Origin: Spirodela intermedia | Taxonomy: Eukaryota; Streptophyta; Magnoliopsida; Alismatales; Araceae | Assembly: GCA_902729315.2 (NCBI GenBank) | Contig: LR746269.1 | Location: forward strand, 4,418,001-4,482,000 | Direction: 5' to 3' | Length of the DNA: 64,000 nt | Part shown: positions 31,726 through 43,018 of the stretch, piece by piece | Numbering within the stretch: the first letter of the stretch is position 1 | Layout of the letters: each line of letters starts with the position of its first letter | Made by a program: the position numbers and the translations under genes | The notes under the pieces: generated by a model | The model's database searches: none | What the model was told of the DNA's origin: nothing | Seen by the model: the letters and a program-made list of their open reading frames with translations, nothing else

Positions 31726-31747
31726 CGCTCGCTCGCTCGCTCGCTCT
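31649..31747. repeat. (CT)n microsatellite with a (GCTC)n tail
   Basis: About 36 CT units (31649-31722) followed by about six CTCG/GCTC units. It starts exactly where SSL copy A has its last codons and stop (TACAGTCTCTGATCTCTCTC), so the array grew from the CT-rich stop region of SSL copy A'. Confidence 0.95.
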
Positions 31748-32789
31748 CGTCCCTGACCTCCCTCACACCAGTCTTTTCGCAGCTCTCTGTTCATCTATCG
31801 GTTACATCTATCGGCGACTCCAGTCTTCGAACATCGGCTGTCTCTCTCTCGTCCCCGATTCCTGTCCTTAACGAATCTTCAAATATTTTCATTAAAAAAC
31901 TTTCGTATTACTTATGAATGTCTCTTGGTTGAATAAGGTATGAATCGACTCAGTAAGCGCTCAATTACTGACGGAGGGGAACCCTGGTCGAAATGTAGAC
32001 AAGAGGACGGAGAGAGAGAGACAGCGAGAAGTGAGGCCTGAGTTCACCTCATATCTACCCCGTATGGATATTACGGGTGGGTTCCATACATCTCTCTCTC
32101 TCTCTCCAGTGCTTCACAGTTGCAAGACCAGAGCCTGGTTTTCGAGCTATTATCCCGGCGGGGTTTGAAAAGAGCTGAGCTGGGAAGGCGAAGGCCGAGC
32201 TGACCATTAAGTATTGAATTAGGCTGCAGTCACGGGAGAGATAGTCACCTCATTAATCTTAAAAGATGCAGATCTCCTCAAGGATTCAGCAACGCATCGT
32301 CAGAATCGCTTGAGCTTTAATGGGCTTTCATCATCACGTTGACTTTCCCGTCGTCGTTGGGGAATCGATAGCATGATTGTTCCCGTTTACCCGAAAACAT
32401 CCACTTCCCAGATGAAACTAGCAGCCAGCGCCCATTTCTGGCACGGTACAAAGAGAGAGTGAAGAAATTCAAAAGGTACAATTTCTTTTCTTACAGAGAA
32501 TTGATTCATTAACAGAGGAGAAATACTGGAAAATCTATCACGTGAACTCACTCACCGGTTTACTCTTGATTACAACTTCTAAATACTTTGTATAATATTA
32601 TGAGCTCTTTAAAATACCACAATCTAAACTAAATATATCCAAGGTGTAGGAAATCTATAACACTGAATGGCTATCGACGATCTCCTCTTGGCGTCGTTGA
32701 AATATCCATAGAGCTTCCTTCTTCGCACTCTTGGCCCTCTTATCCTCCATAGTTTTCGCTCGTGTGGTGCCTTCGACTCCATGCCGACG

Positions 32790-33119
32790 TATTTTTGGAT
32801 CTGATGGAGTACCAGAGGATCCAATTTTCAGCTGTGACCGGGCCTGAGGGCCTTACCATCGACGCCGGCGGTGGCGGCAGATCTTACACTGGCGTCTCCG
32901 ACGGGCGACTGCTCAGGAAGGAGGGGTCCTCTCGTGTGTGGGTTGAGTTCGCCATTCCGACTCGAGACATGGCGTAAACTCGAGTTATCGGTGAGCTCGA
33001 AGTGTAAACTTTCCTCGTTACAAAATACGGACCCTCGCTTCTTACCCGCATCCCTCCCCCTTTGTATCTCCATTTTGATGCTGCTAGGAACCGGTGCGAC
33101 GGATTGGCATCCCCGCTGA
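32790..33119 (+). pseudogene. SSL copy C fragment (exon 1 and the start of exon 2)
   Basis: Plus-strand exon 1 encodes MEYQRIQFSAVTGPEGLTID, then GRSYTGVSDGRLL and WVEFAIPTRD. It lacks the normal signal sequence in frame and ends at a degraded donor. A short stretch at about 33077-33116 (RNRCDGLASP) corresponds to the beginning of exon 2, where it meets the inverted copy D. There is no further SSL sequence on this strand. Confidence 0.82.
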
Positions 33120-33530
33120 GGACAAAGATGAGGGGGCCTATTGTGGTGCAGTTACACAGCGACACGGGAAAGCTGTAATTCCCTGCGTAACCACAGCCTG
33201 AGAGGCCTTCCGCATCTCTCCTCCACCGAGGGGATAGCCATGTCGTCTCACTGTGTTCGGTCCCTAGCAACATCAAGATATAAGAAAAAGAGGAAGATTG
33301 AGAGACAGATATAGGGGGGGATAATCGTAAGAATCGAGCGTCCATATCTCGAGTTCACGGAAGATACCTATCTCCAGTCGGAATGGCGAGCTAGACCCAC
33401 CCGCAAGAGGGCCCCTCCAACCCGAGCACTCACCCGTCGAAGACACCGGAGTAATGTCTGCCGCCGCCGGCTGAGGCAAGGCTCTTCGATCCGGTCACAT
33501 ACATAAGCAGGATCCTTCCGTTCTCCATCA
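33112..33530 (-). pseudogene. SSL copy D fragment, inverted relative to copy C
   Basis: Minus-strand exon 1 (about 33530-33370) has TGSKSLASAGGGRHYSGVFDG and then TGA and TAG codons within the block equal to WVEFAI. Exon 2 (about 33266-33180) has the SVEERCGRPL block and then departs from the family; its end abuts copy C at about 33115. No exon 3 was found. 33968-33990 is a GCC trinucleotide run outside this copy. Confidence 0.82.
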
Positions 33531-34141
33531 GAACCCTAACATCCGCCCGGCACGCAAGCAAGAACCATTGAGTACACGAGGGCGAAGAGGACGAGGAAGA
33601 AAGCGCTGCGGATGGTGGACGATCTTTTCCGAGAATAGAGAGAATTCGCTCTACCCAATTCCTCGGAGAAGAAGAGTATTTATCGTGAGCTGGGGCTTTC
33701 TCGGCTTCTTGGGAGCCGACGGAGGTTGGTCACAACTATTGACTGCATGATCTCTCCCCGCGTGTGCCACCTGATCTGAAGCATCTGGGAGTAGAAAATG
33801 CTGTTCATGCGCCTTTCGAATCATGCAGACCAGAACAGCACAACGAGAAGGGTGCCGCCCACTTCAGAGGCGCCACTCCTGGGTGGCGGTTGCAGGACTT
33901 GATCGTTCTTCTTTCGGCCACCTTTGCATGATTGATCAATGGGTTGCAGAGGCGACAGCATAAAACAGCCGCCGCCGCCGCCGCCGCCGCCTGGGTGAAG
34001 GGAGGAGATGGGGAATCTGATATCGGCTAGTTCTTAGAACGGATGTGACCATGAACCCTGAGATGTCTCTCTATTCACGAGGTCAATGCTGTCGGGTACA
34101 GAAATCTTTGAACAAAGTCAATACGATGGATGGATAGAGAT

Positions 34142-34199
<58 letters not shown>

Positions 34200-34490
34200 C
34201 GGGGGAGACAGACATTAGGTTCATAATGATGCCACATTATAAGTGTGGCTGTCAGTACTAAAATTCCACAGGTATGATGCAGACGAGAACCAGAAGAATA
34301 GAAACTGAAGAACATGGGGTCTTCATTTTGGCGTTACGTGAGTATTCAGATGCTACACTTCGAAGACTAAAGACAACCAACAGTCACCTCCAAAGGAGAT
34401 GTATGTACTAAACGTATAGGGAGAGAGAGAGAGAACTCTCTATCGCTTATATACTAGACAATTTCAATGGAAACTCTCTTTCTCTCTCTT

Positions 34491-34526
<36 letters not shown>

Positions 34527-35278
34527 AACCAACAAAGGGAGAAGCCCTAAACACCCTGAGAAGGGTTTGTTCCGTTTTCCTAAATAGACAGAATCATTTA
34601 AATAGTGGCCTAAAATTTCATTATAGTCCTCGTAATTAATAAAAACCCGGCTAAGTGGCTTAAAAAATAATGAGGCTTTATATTCTGTGGGAACCTAAAA
34701 GTCAGATAGTAATAGGGAGGTGAAATAAAATGACAAATTTTATCTTGATGTTAGTAAAAATATTAGGTTTTATGAGAAGAAGCATTGGTACTAATCAGGG
34801 GGGATTGTAAGCAGTATGGCCCCTACATTCTTATGGTCGAGAGGCAAATATGATGTTGACGGGGGTTCATCATTTAAATTCGAAATTATCATGGGCTTAC
34901 TCAAAATGTTCAAAGAAAAACCGAGCTTCAGAATAGAGGCTGCACTCAAGAGGGCCTTTGTATAGAAGAATGATTGTCTTTGAATACCCCTGAGAACTGT
35001 CAGCTTGATTATATTGGACTGAATTAATTATATTTTCTTTTATATCACAAAAGAATCTATAAAAGCAAACATTTTTCACAACGGCCTTTTTTTTCCCCAG
35101 ACCCGGCGGAATAATTCATCCAGGAATAATATCAAACAATGTATTCATCTTCATGCAATAACAAAATGCCCACCCATAAATATTTATAAATAAATATGGG
35201 CTTGGGGGAGACAACTGAGGCCAATCCAAGCAATGGGTTGAAAAGGCTTCGCATGTCCATGCTAATCTGCTTCTGGTA
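33531..35278. other. Intergenic DNA
   Basis: No gene is supported. It contains a (GCC)n run at about 33968-33990, a long GA microsatellite (34145-34197) and a CT run (34494-34521). 34560-35278 is AT-rich 3'-flank of the ceramide synthase gene. Confidence 0.6.
34145..34197. repeat. (GA)n microsatellite
   Basis: Uninterrupted GA dinucleotides, about 26 units, followed by GGGCGGGGG. Confidence 0.97.
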
Positions 35279-38200
35279 TTAATCTTCATGCTCGTCCTCT
35301 CCTTCAGAATCTGCAATGAGCAGTGATGTAATTCAAAGAAAGCCAATTAACGTAGTTCTTGCTGTGAGAGAAGAGGAGATGACCAGAGCTTGTACCGGAG
35401 CGGACGTCATCCCCAATGCTGCCCGATTGTAGCTGCCTCATAATCATGCGGAAGATCAAGACTGACCAGTAGATGTGAAGAAAGAGCAGGCAGAGGAGAA
35501 GAGTGTTGAAGATGTAGTAGTATACAGGCCCCTCCAGTCTATGCTTCTCCCTGTCAAATCTCAAGGCAACCTCATAGCTGCGAGGAAATGAAGAATGAAG
35601 GAAGAACTGAGTCTCGGAGGATGATGGATGACCGTCAGATTGGTGAACATGATAAAACTCCGTTGACAAAAATGAAAGATTTTCGTCGAGAATGAGGAAG
35701 GGAGTTCGGATGATTAAAAAAACTAGGTGAAAATGTACCCTGAACGCTGATTTCAAAGTGATGCATATGTTTAAACGTCTTTAGAAAAAATTAAAAAAAA
35801 TTAATGAATTGACGATGAGGTGTGGCAGTACAATGTCTAAAGCTATGCGACATGGTGTAAAATTTAAGTGATAAAAATGATATGTTTTTGTCGAGAAAGA
35901 GGATATGATCTCGGACGTTTTGCCATTTTAATTAAAAATGCAGGCCGATTCCAAGGGGCACTAGGGTTTCAACATCTAACAAAAACAATAATTAACGAAT
36001 TTACGGAGGAAAAAGAGCAGAGAGATTCTCGTATATCAGATTAATTAATATTTGAAATATCAAAGAATATGCATGATAAACATGATAAAGTTTCATCACT
36101 AAAATAGATTCTGGTCAAGAAATTCAGTATGGTTTTGGGCGTTTAGCTCTTTTTAATAAAAATGCAGGCTGACTCGAAGGATATTAGGTTCAACGCCTAC
36201 CAAAAGAGAACTTTTTCAATGAACCTAAGGATACAGTGCAGAAGAAAAACGTAGATGCACTGCTTTAATCAGACTTTCCTTGAGAAGACGCATGCAGTAA
36301 TCTGTTTTTTTTAACAAAGATGCTCCATCATATCAGATGTTTTACCACCCAACAAAATAAAGCATGTAAATAACTAATCAATTAAAAATTACTTCAGTTT
36401 TGTGTCAGGCTTCAGCCTCTTCCTTTATGTTTTTTCTGCTAATGACCAAAGCATAATTTTTGCCATAATTTTTAGGATAAAGCATAGCTGACAGATGTAA
36501 ATGCAATACTCAACCGAGCTTTCCATGAGACGACTGATTATATAATCAATGCTTTTTCAAAAAAATTGAGCAACATAAACATCACACGGAAAGAACAAAT
36601 CAATACAAGTTTATGCGGTTGACTAAATGTTACGAGTCATGCTTCAACTATTTCCTTGACACACTTTCTGCTAATTATGAAAGTATTATTTTTTAAAATC
36701 ACCTGGTGCTTCGGATAATCCAGAAGGGGAAGTACGTTAGGCGAAGAAGAACCCACACTATAACAAAACTGACGAAAAAAATTTGAGCGAGCCCATCACA
36801 GCCACTATATTTGGACATCTTTGCCATTTCCATGAAAATATCAGTCGCATCGTGAAGTGCCAACACCATAGAGCCAACCCGAGAGAATCTGGAAGGAGTG
36901 TAGAAAAGGAAAGAAATGAATGCAGGAACTCGATAATTATTATTCGTCACTCAAAAAAAAATGTCAAAACATATGAACAGCATACTGCTGTGAAAACAAG
37001 AATGTTGATGGCAACGATGTATTTGTTTCACTCCAGTACAAAATCGCCAAAATATGGTCCTCTTTGTTTGTCTTCAGAAAAATATGAGGCAGAGTATACA
37101 GCATTGAGTTCCTCATACTATGATGTCATTACACAGATCTGTTCTTCTTCACACAAATTCTTCCTATTAATTTCTTCTCCTGGGGTCAAAATCTTACTTC
37201 TCTCTTATTCATCTCGTTAATCAAAAGGGCTCTATAAGAAAAAATAACACCAGAATATAGATAGATAAGATGATGAGGATCACATAAGAAAAAAAAACGC
37301 ATCGGTTAGATTCATCTGCATACCTGAGCACGTAAGATAAGATGATGAGGATCACAGTTGCCACATGGTGAGACATTGATACTCCAAAGTCTGACCGCCT
37401 TGTCTCCCAGAAGAGCAATGCAAATATTGAGTACGTGTAAAATCCACCAGCATATATGTATGCTGCTTTGAGTTTCAACCTGAGCGTAGGAAGAATTAAT
37501 CAATCGATATTGTTTACATATTATGATGAGCAATACATGATTGACGATTCTAATCAATCAGTACTCCATCCCAACAAAGCAATCAAACACTTCCCAGATT
37601 AAACAAAGTGTACCATATATGCATATACACGGATAAGTAAAAAATCAGCAGTGAGGCTAAATACTGAAATTGTGTGCTGAAATATCATAAAAAAATCGTT
37701 GAAACCAGACAACAGACATTTTTCAATTAAGTTAAAATATTAAATACGAGCAGATCAATATTTATGTGGCGTGGATTGCAGTAAAAACCATAAGCATCAA
37801 CTATTTGGAGCGAAAATTATATCCAAAATAAGAAAATAAATGGTACAGATTTTGTATCCGTTGTGTACAAGGACAGGTCTTTCATAGAATTATAGTATCG
37901 TGACACACGAATTGATGACTAAGGAAATATTAAGTAAAAAGAACAGGGGGGAAATGTAAAAGACCTTACTTCATTCGCTGATTGGGCCAGATCTGGTCTC
38001 CCGGCCCCACCCAAAACTTCGTCGTATCTGTAAACCAAGGTTCATTGTATGTAACTGCTAGGATGAATATCTCTGCTGACAGAAAGTAAACAAACTTCCA
38101 CGCTGATTCTTTGAATTTGTTGAGCAATTTTCTTCTCCCATATGCCTCAACGTCAACCTTCACATGCCCCTTCCCAAGAACAAACAGCCTCGCTATTCTC

Positions 38201-39482
38201 TGTACATTGGTAAAGTTGACAGACATTTAGGTGCAACAGTGGAGATTATAGACAAATAAAAGCTTATGACCTTCTGATGGGAGAAGAAAGTAGCGCATAA
38301 GAGTTTCTCTTTGTGCCCTAATTGGAAAAGAAAATTACACTATAACATCATCACGTGGAAAAAGGGATAAGTTTCCGCTCAATAAATAAAATAAAGCATT
38401 ATTTATTTGATCAAGGAACTAAATACCACATCAGAATTAAATTTCTCTCCACCAATTCCTTTATTTTTTTGTTCCGTTCGAAGGCAAAGATGCCAAAGCT
38501 TCTCTATTATATTCAGAAGTAGCGGGAAATAACTGATGTCTCTGATAATGAAAATCATCCAAGGAATATGGTCGTCCTAAGCCATCTTAAATTATAGACA
38601 TATATAATGATGGACTTATTCCTTTAAGAAATCGATCATTATCTACCCGTCATTCATCTCCACAAGCCCACTTCATATCCAGAGTCTGCCCACTCTCTAC
38701 CTTCCGACACACCTTCCCCTTCTATTACATGGTCCTCCTCGACTTTGCCAACAAAGTCCGGTTCTCCACTACCTGCTCGCCCTCTTCCATTGACTAAAAA
38801 TGCAATGTTTCATCAAAACATCCACAAGAGATCATAAATGGCATATTCAGTCTGTATGATTAATACCCATATATTCTAAATGGGGTAAATTCATTTCTGG
38901 TCGTCATATCTACAACTCCAACATTAACCGTATAATATTGACTTTTAATGAAGACCGAAAAGAAAAATGTGACCACAACACGACTCTTTCGTTAAATTCA
39001 GTATACTAGAAATAAAGACACATTTTAAGGCATAACTTTACTTGTATTTATTGGGTCGTTCATTTTCCTAAACAGAGATGACCCCGAATAAATAATATTT
39101 GCACGAACCAAGACACGCTATTACCCATGGCTAAAGTTTCCAAAGATTATATGCTTCCCGACCAAGCGTAATGTTTATGCTCCACCCCATCAATCATTAG
39201 AAACCAATGATACCACAGGGAAGAGCCGTTTCCTCTTAATCAAAGAACCCAGAGACAGTTGAACCTAAACGTTCTAAAGTAACATTTTAATCTTCAATTT
39301 ACGGACTCATTAATTCTATTTATGACCAACAAAAGGCAGCTTACCTCGAAGACGAATCTGTCGAGCAGAAACCTCACGGTGGGAAAGAAGGTGACGAGGA
39401 GGGGAAGGAAAACGAAGTCCTGGTAGGAAGGAAAGGTCTCCTCCTGCAGATTCAGAGATGCTATCGTCTCCATGAGACCCAT
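35279..39482 (-). CDS. LOH: LAG1/LOH-type ceramide synthase (TLC domain)
   Basis: Six minus-strand exons: 39482-39345, 38199-37970, 37479-37324, 36888-36703, 35577-35396 and 35310-35279 (TAA). Junctions are GT..AG and the joined frame is 307 residues, the usual length. It is an ER multi-pass sphinganine N-acyltransferase that joins long-chain bases with acyl-CoA to form (dihydro)ceramide. The N-terminal start [10 protein letters not shown] and [14 protein letters not shown] match plant LAG1 homologs. The TLC/Lag1 motif is complete across exons 3-4: [19 protein letters not shown] with the His pair, then [20 protein letters not shown]. The acidic C-terminus EGEDEHED resembles family members. 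Intron 4 (35578-36702) contains degenerate tandem duplications, and intron 3 carries a 24-bp duplicate of the exon-3 end (37262-37285). Which of the LOH classes it belongs to cannot be decided by eye. Confidence 0.95.
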
Positions 39483-41165
39483 ATCCCGATTCGGCGCAAG
39501 GTTCCGAGGCGAAGAGACCTTAATTTACAGGTAGATAAAACGGCTGAGGGAGGGAGGGGGGGGGGGGGAGAGAGAGAGAGAGAGCGTTACAGGTGATTTG
39601 TGAGAGTAAGTTGGAGAGAGGAGGGAGAACGAGAGGCGCACGGGACTCCCGCCCTCCCTCCATTGCGTCTTGTACCAGGACGCGGTCGCCTTCCCCGCCG
39701 TCGAGATCGCACCGTTCCAAAAGGAAGAGACCACGAATTGTAGCGTTCTCGCGGATGCATTTTTTCTCCACCACTATTCGGGAGAGTCCGCGTCGGCGGC
39801 TAAAATAAACACTTCGGTGACGGCACCCATCTTTTGTTGGAGCCAGACCGAGTTTATCGTCGTATTTATGTGTATGCCCTTAAAGTCGATAAAACCTTTT
39901 TTTAGTACCCCGACAGCTATTTAATTCAACCCCGATTGCATCCGTTTCTAAAGTAGAAATAAAACATTATTACTACCCATGAAAATGACAAGATATTATT
40001 AATTAAAAATTTTCCCCATAATTTAATATATTATAAGATGTATCCATGGGTCAGTCATTGAAGGCATATTTTCGACACTAGTGCAATGTGGGACATCTTT
40101 TCTAATAACTAGGCAAGCTAGGTATTATTTAAAAAATAAATAAATTTAGTTCTAAAAATAGAAAGAGGTCATTTACAACTTGAGACAACCTTTATTTGGT
40201 GAATGTAGTGACATGAACACAATTCTAAGAGTTTTTTGGGGAAATTGCCTGCCAAGATATTGAAACTTCATATTTACTCTTATAATTCCTCGTAATATAG
40301 GGGTTTGAACATAATTTCAACACTTCTGAGGTTTGAAAGTACAAATATACTTGGGACGTTAGAACGTTTTTTCTTTCTAGAAACCCGCCGCCTTCTTTGA
40401 CTTGACGGCAATACGCGTTGACTTTCCTATAATCCTGGTCACTTAATGTTGACGTAGAAAAGTACAATTTATGTTTATTTAATTTATACATGACATGATA
40501 AAAAATGAGGCCCGAGGAGTCAATGGGCCGGGATCTCTAGCCATCCGATTCAAAGAACACACATTGTCGGCTCAGTGCAAGGCCCCTTGTGTGCACTCAT
40601 CCTGGGGAGAGAGAGAGAGAGAGAGAGACAACGACGACGACAATGAAGAAAGCACATCTCACTATGAGATAATTATGAGATAATTATTTTTTTCTACCAC
40701 TCTTTAAATTTCTCAGTCAAAAAACTACAGTTCAAACCCACAAGTAATAGAGAGTACCGTTTAGTGACATACTCTGAGTAAACCCTACAATGATTAAATT
40801 ATTATCTCTAAATCTTAATCAAACTCAATTAATGGCGCCCGTATAATCGCAAAATCATAAAGGCAGTTCCTATATCTATTTTTTATAATATATATATAAT
40901 CGTAATATCTATACAGCTGGTGACAACACCCCCTCCCCCCCGGTGATTAATGAGAAATGGATGGGAATAGAAGTTGGGCCCTCCGTGGGCCTCATCTAAA
41001 ATCGACCCGCTCCAGCCCAAATTCAAGCCCGGGTTCATAGAAAAGCAGGGGCCCGGGACTGCATTCGAATAACTTGGACGACAAAGGGCCCGTGAATTGA
41101 CTTGATCCGAGCCAAATCTGTCTGATCAGTTGACTATTCTGTTGACGGATCTTCATTGACTTACC
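39483..41165. other. Intergenic DNA between the LOH and SOFL genes
   Basis: 39530-39620 has a G-run and a GA run in the probable 5'UTR of the ceramide synthase gene. 39950-40900 is AT-rich with a GA run at 40609-40629. No gene is supported. Confidence 0.55.
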
Positions 41166-41220
41166 CACGTGGACTCCGCACGTGGGATTAAACAGCCCGA
41201 GGCCACATGGGGTGACGTCA
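41166..41220. promoter_or_regulatory. Cluster of ACGT elements: two G-boxes and a TGACGTCA palindrome
   Basis: CACGTG occurs at 41166-41171 and 41179-41184, flanked as CCCACGTGG and CACGTGGG. The perfect palindrome TGACGTCA is at 41213-41220. These are classic bZIP/bHLH (and PIF) binding cores. They lie about 715-770 bp upstream of the SOFL start codon. Binding is inferred from the motif only. Confidence 0.55.
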
Positions 41221-41374
41221 CAGGGCCATTGGGCTGACGGTGCATTCATGGGGAGGAGCTCGTCTGTTCGGAGCTCGCATTTATGAGGCCGCTGCCTGGA
41301 GAAGACAGCCTAGATTGAGCATGGGAAGGCCTGTCCATAACGCTCGAAGCTGCCCACTCATTTATTAACTCTCT

Positions 41375-41412
<38 letters not shown>

Positions 41413-41696
41413 AGAGCCTGCATGTGGGATCAATAATGAGAGAGACAAGCACGAGGGTGTGGGGAGAGGAGCGAAGGAGAGAGAGGCGCAAGCCCTGTGA
41501 AGTGTGAAGAGGAGGTTTATCCTCTCGCACTACGAAAGTAGCATGGGAGGAGGAGACGGCGTTAGAGAGAGAGAGAGAGAGGGAGCACTTGACAGGCACA
41601 GCTGAAACCCAGGTGCTCCATTCAGTTGAAAGAGACCGTCACCTTTTGCCCGGCTGACGTGTCCCGGACAGAGATATCGGGGTAAACCGTCTTCTC

Positions 41697-41703
41697 TATT
41701 TAA
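41697..41703 (+). promoter_or_regulatory. TATA-like box of the SOFL gene
   Basis: TATTTAA, 231 bp upstream of the ATG, in the middle of the promoter DNA between a CT run (41381-41409) and the coding region. Weak match to the consensus. Confidence 0.4.
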
Positions 41704-41933
41704 GATGATGCTGATGATTCTTCGGAAGATTCAAAGGATTTGGAGCTACCGGGGGGCGCTCGATCGACCCCTTCCAACTGGAGATGCGGGTTCTCTGTAT
41801 TTCCTCCGAAAGATCCGTTCTTAGCGTTCTTGGGAATGTGGGTTCTGAGTTTTCACGGATTTTCTCTCTCTAGACCTTAACCAGAGTGCTCCGGGCTTCC
41901 CACTCCCGCCAGTTGCCTCTTCTGTGGACAGTA

Positions 41934-42257
41934 ATGGAGTTCTCCCCGGAGGAGTGCAGCGGCGGCGGCGGCGAGTCTGATTGGACCATCTACCTCGCCT
42001 CCGACGCCAACTATGAGAGAGATGAAGATGAAGAGCAACACCAAGAAGAAGAGGAAGATGAAAACGTCGGCACTGGCGGCGGCGGAGAAACCAGCATGGA
42101 AGACGAGGACGAGGAGGACGAAGAAGACGACAGCGATTCTCTCACCTCCGACGCCGCGTCTGCTCCCATTCAGCTTGATCCATCTCACTGTAGCGCGGCC
42201 GCCAGCAGCGGCGCCACCAACGGAGACGCCGACGAGGAGGGGGACGATGGCGATTGA
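41934..42257 (+). CDS. SOB-FIVE-LIKE (SOFL) family protein
   Basis: Single-exon frame of 107 residues starting at ATG 41934. The N-terminal SPEECSGGGGESDWTIYLAS resembles SOFL domain A (CSSGCESGWTMYL-like). A long acidic run (about residues 25-64) is followed by DSDSLTSDAASAP, which resembles SOFL domain B (SMASDASSGP-like). The family acts in cytokinin-mediated development, SOB5 being the founder; the proteins are small and plant-specific with no known enzymatic fold. Later SOFL segments are short here. The assignment rests on two brief motifs and their spacing. Confidence 0.7.
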   Translation: MEFSPEECSGGGGESDWTIYLASDANYERDEDEEQHQEEEEDENVGTGGGGETSMEDEDEEDEEDDSDSLTSDAASAPIQLDPSHCSAAASSGATNGDADEEGDDGD

Positions 42258-42906
42258 GCTTCTCTCCTTCTTCTTCTTCTTCTTCTTCTTCTCGGACCTT
42301 TCAGATCGTCGGCCCTTTCAGATCGTCTGGCTCCTCCCACCCTCTGAAAGAAGATCCCAAGTCCTCCAGTCAAAACCCTGCATCTTCTTCTTCTATCTGC
42401 CCATTTTTTTCGAAAATTAACTAGTTTAGTTTAATCTCTCCTAATTATGTTCCGTAAGAACGTGGTCATGTCGGATCAGATGTGGGGCCCACTTTGGGCA
42501 CAGCCAAGTAGGCATACCCGTTACATATTTTAATTGCTTTAGTCCCAGTGAATCGTATTTGCATGTATGCCCTCTGGTAGTTGGAAACAGGAAAAGACCG
42601 AAATGTCCCGGTATCACGTTGTAGGAAGGAAGCCGCACCTTTGCAGAGTATGGGATATTGCTTAGGGGTGAGGCTATCGGTCTCCAGGTGGCGCCACGAT
42701 TCTCGGTTATATTGCCGCGGGATACTCTAATTTCACTCCCTGTGGATTATACTCACTCTATCTTGCTCGGACATTCACCAAGTGATGTGACGCATATGAG
42801 CTGAGAAAAGGGTGACAATTTTCTACTTGGAGTGAAAATAGTGGTTTCACATTCAATTGAAATTACTAGGGTTTTTCCTCTTGCCTAACCGCCTCCCCGC
42901 GTCGCC
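42258..42906. other. SOFL 3' flank and eIF5 promoter
   Basis: CTT repeats at 42268-42292 are in the SOFL 3'UTR. No gene is supported; 42650-42906 is promoter of eIF5. Confidence 0.55.
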
Positions 42907-42914
42907 TATAAATA
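42907..42914 (+). promoter_or_regulatory. TATA box of eIF5
   Basis: TATAAATA in the context GCCTATAAATACCTCC. Transcription would start about 30 bp downstream, near 42940, placing the GA/CT-rich 5'UTR exon at about 42940-43018. Confidence 0.7.
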
Positions 42915-43018
42915 CCTCCCCGGCACCTGAAATTACGAATTGTCTTTCATCTTCACCAAAGAGACGCAAGGGAGGAAAAAGCGGACGACGGGGTTTTCCG
43001 GTTCTCTCATCGGCTAAG

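Larger units (their letters stand above)
20150..32660 (-). repeat. Right arm of the large inverted repeat, with later insertions
   Basis: The reverse-complement counterpart of 780-8540. It is longer because of the copia element (26059-31369) and about 1 kb at roughly 23900-24910 that has no match in the left arm. It is shorter elsewhere: SSL-B exons 1-2 and part of SSL-A exon 3 are missing. A segment near 21340-21560 is re-inverted, so it reads in the same direction as its left-arm partner (7050-7250). Confidence 0.78.

Noticed and set aside
31509-31917. Plus- and minus-strand frames of poly Ser-Leu or Arg-Glu
   Set aside because: Translations of the CT/GA microsatellite; the same applies at 3718-3943 and 59157-59453.
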